From QQUD01 sp039029915 (GTDB lineage Bacteria; Chloroflexota; Anaerolineae; Promineifilales; Promineifilaceae), in NCBI GenBank assembly GCA_039029915.1, contig JBCCFD010000409.1, forward strand, positions 1-7,389: a stretch of 7,389 bases of DNA, given 5' to 3'. Below are positions 1 through 5,307 of the stretch, one piece after another. The notes under the pieces are model-generated. The model saw only the letters and a program-made list of their open reading frames with translations, had not been told where the DNA came from and did not search any database. The translations under genes were made by a program, and so were the position numbers. Each line of letters starts with the position of its first letter. Within the stretch, counting starts at the first letter, position 1.

Positions 1-4
1 ATTC

Positions 5-41
5 AACGGAGGTTTTGAAAAAATTCGACACCAATTTGAAA
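5..41 (-). repeat. Upstream-type repeat block, copy U1
   Basis: This block aligns with positions 607-644 over about 37 bases, with one single-base gap and several substitutions. Conserved parts are AACGG(G)AGG at one end and the core CGACAyCAATTT at the other. Both copies carry a short dyad, AAATT and AATTT separated by 7-8 bases (21-25/33-37 here). Copy U2 sits about 70 bp upstream of a minus-strand peptide gene. By analogy U1 would sit upstream of another minus-strand gene beyond the left edge of the window. The block may be a promoter or operator element. No canonical -35/-10 pair is recognisable inside it. Confidence 0.5.
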
Positions 42-72
42 TCAATTTTTAGGACTTTAGAATGAGAGGAAT

Positions 73-102
73 ACGGCCGTTTGTGACCATACAAACGGCC
101 GT
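73..102. repeat. Perfect 12-bp inverted repeat built on ACGGCCGT
   Basis: Arms 73-84 (ACGGCCGTTTGT) and 91-102 (ACAAACGGCCGT) are exact reverse complements around a 6-base loop. Each arm contains a full copy of the octamer ACGGCCGT, which is itself palindromic. The hairpin lies 27 bp beyond the stop codon of the peptide gene at 130-309. It could therefore act as a 3' mRNA-end structure for that minus-strand transcript. However, there is no T-run after it in the minus direction. The only A/T run (103-109) lies on the wrong side for minus-strand termination and is A rather than T in the plus direction, so it is not a canonical intrinsic terminator. Confidence 0.75.
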
Positions 103-129
103 TAAAAAATGGCAAATTTTATCTATTTC

Positions 130-309
130 TTACCGCTTAGCAGAACCACCATTACCACCGCCAAGATCAATCAAACAAACAGCCGATGATTCACAAGGAC
201 TACCGGGATCGTTTGTGTTGGGTGAAATAAAGCCCCCGAATAAAAACAGGCTTAATGCGAGAGCGACAAAATAGTTTTTACAATGCTTACTGAAGTTTGA
301 GAAGTTCAT
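130..309 (-). CDS. Small secreted or membrane-anchored peptide, CX5C type, copy 1 (59 aa)
   Basis: I do not recognise a named family. The ATG at 309 is preferred over the in-frame GTG at 327 because AAGGA lies about 8 bases upstream of it. Residues 1-12 include Lys8 and Lys11. Residues 13-28 are a strongly hydrophobic stretch, as in a signal peptide or N-terminal anchor. The remaining tail is short, polar and rich in Gly, Ser and Pro. It holds the motif CESSAVCLI at residues 39-47 and a Gly-rich end GGGNGGSAKR. The motif matches CERSSTCLI in the next gene (382-537), with the cysteines at almost the same residue numbers (39/45 versus 38/44), so the two are paralogues. The cysteine pair could form a disulfide outside the membrane. 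It follows the other peptide gene after 72 bp and could share its transcript. Function is unknown; a signalling or bacteriocin-like peptide is conceivable, but no processing gene is visible here. Confidence 0.6.
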   Translation of the reverse strand: MNFSNFSKHCKNYFVALALSLFLFGGFISPNTNDPGSPCESSAVCLIDLGGGNGGSAKR

Positions 310-321
310 AACAATTCCTTG

Positions 322-341
322 TTTCACTAATGAATGTGAAA
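322..341. repeat. Short inverted repeat between the two peptide genes
   Basis: TTTCAC (322-327) and GTGAAA (336-341) are exact reverse complements around an 8-base loop. The element lies in the 72-bp spacer between the peptide genes, just upstream of the AAGGA ribosome-binding site of the peptide gene starting at 309. It could form a weak 5' leader hairpin. Arms of only six bases make chance quite possible. Confidence 0.3.
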
Positions 342-381
342 TTAGATATATGAGTCGGTCTCCGTATAGGCCATTTGATGT

Positions 382-537
382 TTAGCCTGATGACGGAATA
401 ATAAGGCAGGTGCTAGAACGCTCACACCCATTTCCGATTCCGGGAGGGTCAAAAGGGGGCACTGGGACAGCGAATGTTGCCATAACCACGAGGGTTAACA
501 CGCCCATGGCGATTTTACTTTTCAATTGTTTAATCAT
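382..537 (-). CDS. Small secreted or membrane-anchored peptide, CX5C type, copy 2 (51 aa)
   Basis: This 51-residue gene runs from the ATG at 537 to the TAA at 382-384. A good Shine-Dalgarno (AAGGAAG, 545-551) lies 7 bases before the start. The N-terminus has Lys3, Lys6 and Lys8, followed by a hydrophobic segment at residues 9-24, which fits a signal peptide or single anchor. A Pro-rich linker (residues 25-32) leads to the motif CERSSTCLI at 38-46 and a short PSSG end. The motif matches CESSAVCLI in the downstream gene at 130-309. The shared order (basic start, hydrophobic segment, Pro/Gly linker, CE-x-S-x2-CLI) supports both being real genes although each is tiny. The gene is divergent from the SPFH operon, with 236 bp between the starts. 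The family is not recognised and no function is assigned. Confidence 0.6.
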   Translation of the reverse strand: MIKQLKSKIAMGVLTLVVMATFAVPVPPFDPPGIGNGCERSSTCLIIPSSG

Positions 538-606
538 TCGTATTCTTCCTTCTTGCTTGCTTACTTCATTGATAATTTTGCTGTTTTCCGTTCATTTAAA
601 ACAATA

Positions 607-644
607 AACGGGAGGATTGCCAAAATTACGACATCAATTTAAAA
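607..644 (-). repeat. Upstream-type repeat block, copy U2
   Basis: This is the second copy of the block at 5-41, sharing AACGGGAGG and CGACATCAATTT. The dyad AAATT (623-627) / AATTT (636-640) is retained. It lies about 70 bp upstream of the start of the peptide gene at 382-537, where a promoter or operator would be expected. No corresponding copy exists in the 72 bp between the two peptide genes, which suggests that those two share one transcript. Confidence 0.5.
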
Positions 645-725
645 ATTCATTTCTCCCTTTGCATATTTCATAGATAGTGTCAAAAAATAAATTATGGTAA
701 ACTGCCTCTGATTGATGGGAGTCAT

Positions 726-745
726 CTTCCTGACGCTTCCTGATG
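726..745 (+). promoter_or_regulatory. Tandem 10-bp direct repeat upstream of SPFH operon
   Basis: CTTCCTGACG (726-735) is followed immediately by CTTCCTGATG (736-745), two copies differing by one base and spaced by one helical turn. The segment also overlaps a hexamer dyad, GTCATC (721-726) and GATGAC (742-747), and a smaller TGATG/CATCA dyad at 741-753. It sits 30-50 bp before the start codon of the first SPFH gene. It may be an operator or a leader hairpin; no known regulator site is recognised. Confidence 0.3.
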
Positions 746-773
746 ACGCATCAAAACAATAGTAGGTTGAAAC

Positions 774-2042
774 TTGTTGGATCAAAAAAGAAATAGACCT
801 CTGAAAAGAGATTTAGGTGTTATTTGGCTTGTTGTTGCCCTACTTGTTTTGGGTGGCATTGGCTCTATCTTGGCGGATGCGAATCGGATTGCGTATGGAA
901 ATTTAGGTGCCCTGATCTGGTTTACCGGAACGGCCGTGTTTTTCCTGCTCGGTTTGCTTTACTTTGCTCAATATATATTGCCAGTTCGCGGCACGGATGG
1001 TTGGGCTGAAGGCTTTGCGCTTCTTATTCGATACACCTTAAACGCTGCTAACATCCTCATGAGTACCCCACCACGTCAATCTGAAAAAGGTGATCCCATA
1101 CCCAGAAACGAACGCCCTTCCGAAAGCTTCTATAGCATACAGGCTGGTATCGTGCGCGGGAACCAGGTCTTGGCTTTAGGAAAGGGTGAGCTGTTTACAA
1201 GAGCCTCAGGACCGGGCTTCACCTCATTAACGCGCGGAGAGCGAATCATGGCGCTCATTGAACTGCGTCCGCACAATCGGGCTGTCCCTATCAGAGCCAA
1301 TACGCGGGACGGAATCCCCATTGAAACCACTGCAATCGTGACCTTTCGAGTAAAACAGGTAAACGCTCAAGAAGACCGAACAGAATTAATTCATCCGTTT
1401 TCCTCAGAAGCAATATTTAAAGTGAGTAGCTACACCAGTGTGGATTCATCAGGCATTCTTCAGCCGTGGACAAAGCAGCTTTTACCAAGCGCCGTGGCCC
1501 TGATCAATCAAGAGCTTTCCAATTATACGCTCGATGAATTGCAACAGCTTGGCTTACCACCGCTCGCCTTAGATGAAGTGAAGAAACGGGTTAAACAAAA
1601 ACTTCAGTTAGAGGCTGATCCGCACGGATTAGAAGTCATGTCGATGGGCGTTGGCTCTTTAAGCTTCCCTGAAACAGTCACCGATCAGCGCATTAAAGGG
1701 TGGCAAGCAGAGTGGCAGAGAAAAATTGATGTACGTAAAGCTGAAGGTGATGCTGAGGCGGCTCGACGAATCAAGCAGGCGCGAGCGCGCGCTCAAGTTG
1801 AAATGCTTGAACGCATTACGCAGAGCATCGATTCGCTACGCGACCAAGAAGATGCCCATCTCAATGAGATTATTACATTAAGAATGATTGAGGCTCTAGA
1901 AGAAGCCATGTCCGAAGGGTCTGTACAGGCCCTAATCCCACAGCAGGTTATGACTCGTTTAGTAATGGACGCCTCCAATCAGATGCAAAGATGGATGACT
2001 CAACCTGCGCCAAACGATCAGCTTGAGGGGCCAAAGGGATGA
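774..2042 (+). CDS. SPFH/band 7 domain membrane protein A (422 aa)
   Basis: Likely a membrane-anchored scaffold of the stomatin/prohibitin/flotillin/HflKC superfamily. The start is TTG (774, or the adjacent TTG at 777) with AGG at 764-766 suitably placed. The first ATG is near residue 96, too late to keep the membrane segments. Residues 16-33 and 46-68 are hydrophobic helices. An SPFH-like region follows at about 121-315, with SGPGF (145-149), the ALIELRPHNR strand (160-169) and RDGIPIETTAIVTFRV (178-193), typical of band 7 domains. Residues 305-380 are charged and Ala/Glu/Arg-rich, probably helical coiled coil. The end carries ITLRMIEALEEAM (366-378), echoed in the next gene. The stop overlaps the next start (ATGA), so the two are translationally coupled and likely hetero-oligomerise. 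The exact subfamily and partner protease, if any, cannot be told. Confidence 0.88.
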   Translation: MLDQKRNRPLKRDLGVIWLVVALLVLGGIGSILADANRIAYGNLGALIWFTGTAVFFLLGLLYFAQYILPVRGTDGWAEGFALLIRYTLNAANILMSTPPRQSEKGDPIPRNERPSESFYSIQAGIVRGNQVLALGKGELFTRASGPGFTSLTRGERIMALIELRPHNRAVPIRANTRDGIPIETTAIVTFRVKQVNAQEDRTELIHPFSSEAIFKVSSYTSVDSSGILQPWTKQLLPSAVALINQELSNYTLDELQQLGLPPLALDEVKKRVKQKLQLEADPHGLEVMSMGVGSLSFPETVTDQRIKGWQAEWQRKIDVRKAEGDAEAARRIKQARARAQVEMLERITQSIDSLRDQEDAHLNEIITLRMIEALEEAMSEGSVQALIPQQVMTRLVMDASNQMQRWMTQPAPNDQLEGPKG

Positions 2043-3436
2043 GCTTTCAATTTGGCAACAGCCGATTCCAATCTAGGGACCGCGATACAGGAAGTTGGCC
2101 GCATACGCCGCTTTTGTTTGGGGCGATTGTTTTTTGCATATTGATGTATTGGCTGTTTTGGCGTTATTTTGAGCGGATTGATTTAAGAGATGTAGTGCCC
2201 ATATGGTCCGCATTCCTATCTTTACCAATGCCCGGCTGGTTAATCTTTTTGCGAGAGATGTTTCACTGGCGGGTGTTGCGTCATTTTCTGCCACTTATTG
2301 TTGGGTGGTATTTAGCCTACAACATGGCGGTTGGTCTGGTGAGGGTGCTCTATGAACTGCCCGATTTCCCAGCGGCTCGCCGTTTTTTAACTCAACTGAT
2401 TTACACAAACTCAGCCTCGACCTTACCCCCAGTGACTGTTGATTCCGATTTGCTTTATCTCAAACGGGACCAGTATGTTGTTTTGCGTATTGGTGGCCCG
2501 GGTCGCATCAAGGTGCGCAATGGGTATGTGGCGGTAACAGAGTTAAACGGCCGTTTTCATCACATTCTCGGTACAGGTACACACACCCTCGAACGCTTTG
2601 AATACGTTCACGATGTCCTTGATTTACGTCTGCAAGAGCGGGAAGCCAAAGCAGTAGACATTATCTCTAAAGACGGCATTCCGATTAATGTCAATATAGC
2701 TCTTCAGTTTCGTTTAGCCACCGGGGGTGAATCACCTACTCGGGCTAAGCCATACCCATATGACGGTGCAGCCGTTCGCGCTGCCGCTTACAGTCAAACG
2801 GTCCGTGAAGATAGCACAATTAGCCGCTGGGATGATGCGCCCCTTGGGATGGCAAAAAGCCAGCTGGCTCGCATTGTGAGTAAACATAATGTTGACACGA
2901 TTTTGACACCACCCGAAGCAACAACCAATCACGGTATCGCCTCGATACCGCTCTTGTCCATCCGAAATGAATTAAGCTATCGTCTGAAAGACAGCTTTAA
3001 GCTTAAAGGCATCGAACTGGTTGATGTTCAGCTTAGCCAAGTTGAACTGCCCAGAGATGTCTCCTCTCAGTACATTAAATATTGGCAATCCCTGTCTAAT
3101 GCACGTATTCGTTTAAGCCTGGCTGATGGTGAAGCAACTGCCTTAGAGGAAAAAGAATTAGCCCAAGCAGAAGCAGAGATGTCAATGATTCAAGCGATTT
3201 TAGAAGGTGTTCAGCGCGCTAAATATGCCAACAATTCAGCCAATATGCGCGATGTGGTTGCCCTGCGTTTAGTCGAGGCATTAGAAAAAATGGCCCGACA
3301 GACCCAACAGACCACTCAGATGCCAGTTGTGCCCAATTTGCTGACGCAAATCGACTCTTTCCGTCAGCAGCTTGGAGATGGGACACCCTTGCTTGAAATT
3401 GAAGAGACGGAAAATCAAGAGGATGTAAATGGGTGA
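2039..3436 (+). CDS. SPFH/band 7 domain membrane protein B (465 aa)
   Basis: A second, divergent SPFH protein whose ATG overlaps the preceding stop by 4 bp. Hydrophobic helices are seen at about 24-43 and 82-104, with a weaker one at 53-72 that may be re-entrant or amphipathic. The SPFH-like region spans about 138-345, with LLYLKRDQYVVLRIGGPG (138-155), HDVLDLRLQERE (191-202) and SKDGIPINVNIALQFRL (210-226), which parallels RDGIPIETTAIVTFRV in the upstream protein. A Glu/Ala-rich helix follows at about 355-395, then VVALRLVEALEKM (406-418), matching ITLRMIEALEEAM upstream. Shared topology and tail motif indicate an ancient duplication and a probable heteromeric complex, comparable with HflK/HflC. 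The residue 228-305 insertion (Pro/Tyr-rich, then a helix) is longer than in the partner. Biological role is inferred from family only. Confidence 0.85.
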   Translation: MSFQFGNSRFQSRDRDTGSWPHTPLLFGAIVFCILMYWLFWRYFERIDLRDVVPIWSAFLSLPMPGWLIFLREMFHWRVLRHFLPLIVGWYLAYNMAVGLVRVLYELPDFPAARRFLTQLIYTNSASTLPPVTVDSDLLYLKRDQYVVLRIGGPGRIKVRNGYVAVTELNGRFHHILGTGTHTLERFEYVHDVLDLRLQEREAKAVDIISKDGIPINVNIALQFRLATGGESPTRAKPYPYDGAAVRAAAYSQTVREDSTISRWDDAPLGMAKSQLARIVSKHNVDTILTPPEATTNHGIASIPLLSIRNELSYRLKDSFKLKGIELVDVQLSQVELPRDVSSQYIKYWQSLSNARIRLSLADGEATALEEKELAQAEAEMSMIQAILEGVQRAKYANNSANMRDVVALRLVEALEKMARQTQQTTQMPVVPNLLTQIDSFRQQLGDGTPLLEIEETENQEDVNG

Positions 3437-4358
3437 ACATATTTTAGTAATCGGCGCCATTTTACTTGACGTTAAAGGGAAACCTGTGGCTGGATTGGAA
3501 CCCGGCACTTCTAACACCTCAAGAATCCGCGTTACGCGGGGTGGAACAGCCCGAAATGTGGCTGAGAATTTAGGAAGATTGGGGGCTGATGTCAAGCTAA
3601 TGTCTGCCGTTGGTGACGATCAAACGGGGAAGCGATTGATAGCACAGACGGCAGAAGCCAATGTTGATGTTCAATATGTTCAAATTATTGAGGGCAAAAA
3701 TACAGGTGCCTACATGGCCGTGTTGGAAACGGATGGCTCTCTTTCAGTAGCGATGGACGATGTGAGCGTACTGGAGGCCATTACGCCGGGCTATCTCAAT
3801 CAGCACCGCGCTCTTTTCCGAGATGCTGATATGGTGATGATGGATGGCAGTCTGTCTAGTCAGGCAATGAATACGATTGTACGCTTGTGTAACCAGTATG
3901 ACGTTCGGCTGATTGCAGACCCGTCTTCAACGCGATTAGCGGAGCGATTACGGCCGTTTCTTAACGATATCTTCCTCATTGTGCCCAACGAAAAAGAAGC
4001 CGCCGCGCTGTGCCAGTTTGACGTATTGCAAAATGACCCTGATAGCATGCTGCATTTGGCTAGAATGCTGGTTCAGGAAGGGGTAGACAACGTTATTGTC
4101 ACGCTATCAGACTTTGGCATCGACTATGCGACATCAAATGAATCTGGCTACATTCCCCCGAATTATAGTGAGATGGTAGACAGTACCGGTACCGGTGATG
4201 CAGCTACAGCTGCTATCATGTACGGATTGTGCAACGAGATGCAGCCGATTGAAGCAATTCGGCTGGGTGCGGCGGCGGCAGGGCTGACTTTACAATCGAG
4301 CGAAACGGCCGTTCCTGACCTGAGCCTCGACATGCTTTACGAGCATTTGATCGTATGA
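3429..4358 (+). CDS. PfkB-family carbohydrate kinase, pseudouridine-kinase-like (309 aa)
   Basis: A cytosolic ribokinase-fold enzyme that phosphorylates a sugar or nucleoside with ATP. Start ATG overlaps the upstream stop by 8 bp, with GAGG 6 bases before it. Asp14 near the N-terminus is placed to bind substrate. GGTARNVAENLGRLGADV (38-55) is the first PfkB signature, and PNEKEA (186-191) is the usual NxxE metal/phosphate region. DSTGTGDA (251-258) is the second signature, with Asp257 as catalytic base and a T in place of the common A in the GAGD anion hole. From memory, the stretch with ENLGRLG, SAVGDD, NTGAYMAVLE and AITPGYLNQH is closest to E. coli pseudouridine kinase PsuK. That suggests pseudouridine to pseudouridine 5'-phosphate. 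The usual partner, pseudouridine-5'-phosphate glycosidase (PsuG), is not in the window, so the substrate stays tentative. Its place between SPFH and lipid-kinase genes is unusual for that role. Confidence 0.88.
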   Translation: MGEHILVIGAILLDVKGKPVAGLEPGTSNTSRIRVTRGGTARNVAENLGRLGADVKLMSAVGDDQTGKRLIAQTAEANVDVQYVQIIEGKNTGAYMAVLETDGSLSVAMDDVSVLEAITPGYLNQHRALFRDADMVMMDGSLSSQAMNTIVRLCNQYDVRLIADPSSTRLAERLRPFLNDIFLIVPNEKEAAALCQFDVLQNDPDSMLHLARMLVQEGVDNVIVTLSDFGIDYATSNESGYIPPNYSEMVDSTGTGDAATAAIMYGLCNEMQPIEAIRLGAAAAGLTLQSSETAVPDLSLDMLYEHLIV

Positions 4359-5023
4359 GCAATTGGATCGGTTTACTGATTTGTTTCGGCTACGTCTTTG
4401 CCATTATTGGTTTGGCGGAGCTTTTGCGACGGTGGCGGGGCTATACGGTTGATTTCACGCGCAAGGTAATTCATGTGGGGGTTGGCATGATGAGCTGGGG
4501 GCTACACTTTCTGTTTGATAACCCGTGGTTTTTTGTGGCCGCCTGTGCCGCGTTTGTGGTGATTAATCTGCTTGATTGGAAATATGGTCTGATTGCCTCA
4601 ATGGCGAGTGCGGACCAATCCAACTTAGGCACCGTTTACTTTCCTTTTGCGGCTGGCGTAGTGTCACTTGTTTTTTGGGATACGCCGCCCCTAATGGTTG
4701 CGGCTCTTATGCCGCTAACGTGGGGAGACGGATTGGCACCGGTGGTGGGCAAATTATACGGCCGTCACCCCTACTACATCCACAAACATAAACGCACGCT
4801 CGAGGGGTCGCTCGGCTTCTTCGTGGCTGGCTTTATTTTTACGTGGCTAGCTCTGTGGGTCGTGCCAGGCATGCCAGAAATCTCACCCGTTGTCGCCCTT
4901 CTTCCCGCTTTCATCATTACGTTGATTACGACCTTTGTCGAAGCGGTCTCCATTTGGGGCTTGGATAATTTGACAATAACGGCCGTGGCCATCGGGATTT
5001 TGGCGTACTGGCCGTTTGGGTAA
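4355..5023 (+). CDS. Phytol/dolichol kinase-like integral membrane protein (222 aa)
   Basis: Polytopic membrane enzyme of the SEC59/DGK1/VTE5 superfamily, related to CDP-diglyceride synthases. Members use CTP (or another NTP) to phosphorylate isoprenoid alcohols such as phytol, farnesol or dolichol, or diacylglycerol. Seen here: hydrophobic spans at about 3-24, 42-55, 57-75, 94-120, 153-171 and 176-200; RKVIHVGVG at 36-44; NLGTVYFP at 90-97; WGDGLAPVVGKLYGRH at 123-138; KRTLEGS at 146-152; and WGLDNLTI at 201-208. These match the conserved R-K-x-x-H, G-D-G/A-A and K-(R/T)-xEGS motifs of the family as I know it, and the overall pattern is nearest to VTE5-type phytol kinases. ATGA overlap with the kinase gene upstream indicates coupling. 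It is the last gene of the plus operon. The natural alcohol substrate cannot be told. Confidence 0.82.
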   Translation: MSNWIGLLICFGYVFAIIGLAELLRRWRGYTVDFTRKVIHVGVGMMSWGLHFLFDNPWFFVAACAAFVVINLLDWKYGLIASMASADQSNLGTVYFPFAAGVVSLVFWDTPPLMVAALMPLTWGDGLAPVVGKLYGRHPYYIHKHKRTLEGSLGFFVAGFIFTWLALWVVPGMPEISPVVALLPAFIITLITTFVEAVSIWGLDNLTITAVAIGILAYWPFG

Positions 5024-5026
5024 TTA

Positions 5027-5041
5027 GGGACTGGGGATTGG
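5027..5041. repeat. G-rich heptamer-type repeat remnant between convergent genes
   Basis: GGGACTGGGGATTGG, read on the minus strand as CCAATCCCCAGTCCC, is about two units of a CCCCART heptamer. It occupies most of the 23 bp between the convergent stop codons at 5023 and 5047. Tandem CCCCART heptamers are known as short repeats in some filamentous cyanobacteria; this is only a resemblance. No intrinsic terminator hairpin is visible in the gap, so the transcripts probably overlap. Confidence 0.35.
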
Positions 5042-5046
5042 CACTC

Positions 5047-5304
5047 TTAATTTCGAGAGGCCTCAAGGATTGACCGGCATTTTGACACACAATTTTGACA
5101 GATATTTCGAGTCCCCTTGGTTTGAAAAGTTGTTGTATTGCTGCCGCACCAGCTGCAGAGTGCAGGTTGAAAGCTTTCAACCTTAAGCCCCCGAAGACAA
5201 TCACAACAAATAAGCAGGGTGCGTTCTTTCCCTTTATGCAGTGGGCGATTTGAACAAAGGTGAGTGTTGACTTGACCACATTCCGTGCATTGAGACATTG
5301 TCAT
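5047..5304 (-). CDS. Small cysteine-rich zinc-ribbon-like protein (85 aa)
   Basis: Not a family I can name. It has 11 cysteines in 85 residues, arranged as CxxC pairs at 6/9, 33/36, 50/53 and 69/72 plus Cys17, Cys34 and Cys76. That would suit two four-Cys zinc sites, for example 6/9 with 33/36 and 50/53 with 69/72. There are no membrane segments and no long acidic or basic tail. The ATG at 5304 is three bases after the pcm stop, with GGGA about 9 bases upstream. A second in-frame ATG two codons on (5298) is an alternative start. The tight spacing says it is co-transcribed with pcm. The overlapping reading frame at 4926-5279 lacks any such pattern and runs into the convergent kinase gene. A nucleic-acid or protein-binding role is possible but not shown. 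Confidence 0.65.
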   Translation of the reverse strand: MTMSQCTECGQVNTHLCSNRPLHKGKERTLLICCDCLRGLKVESFQPALCSWCGSNTTTFQTKGTRNICQNCVSKCRSILEASRN

Positions 5305-5307
5305 GCT

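Larger units (their letters stand above)
538..773. promoter_or_regulatory. Divergent intergenic region between peptide genes and SPFH operon
   Basis: This 236-bp AT-rich gap must drive the minus-strand peptide gene(s) and the plus-strand operon starting at 774. It contains repeat block U2 (607-644). A TTGACA hexamer on the minus strand (678-683) has no good -10 at normal spacing. A TGGTAAACT string at 695-703 on the plus strand resembles an extended -10, but its -35 (675-680, TAGTGT) is poor. A direct repeat lies at 726-745. No promoter is called with confidence, and no RNA gene is seen. Confidence 0.4.

Noticed and set aside
73..109. Intrinsic terminator
   Set aside because: The stem is strong, but there is no T-run 3' of it in either direction; the plus side has A residues and the minus side reads ATTCCTCTC.
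62..274. Plus-strand ORF of 70 codons
   Set aside because: It lies opposite the minus-strand peptide gene, has no ribosome-binding site of note, covers the hairpin, and its product shows no motif or coherent composition.
410..607. Plus-strand ORF of 65 codons with a hydrophobic tail
   Set aside because: It is antisense to the better supported peptide gene at 382-537. The hydrophobic tail comes from the AT-rich leader, and no start signal is seen.
678..683. Minus-strand TTGACA as -35 of the peptide promoter
   Set aside because: At 16-18 bp spacing the downstream hexamer is AAAGGG-like, not a -10; the match is left as an uncertain note.
4926..5279. Minus-strand ORF of 117 codons
   Set aside because: It overlaps the cysteine-rich gene in another frame and the end of the convergent kinase gene. 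The 85-residue frame has regular CxxC pairs and correct spacing to pcm.
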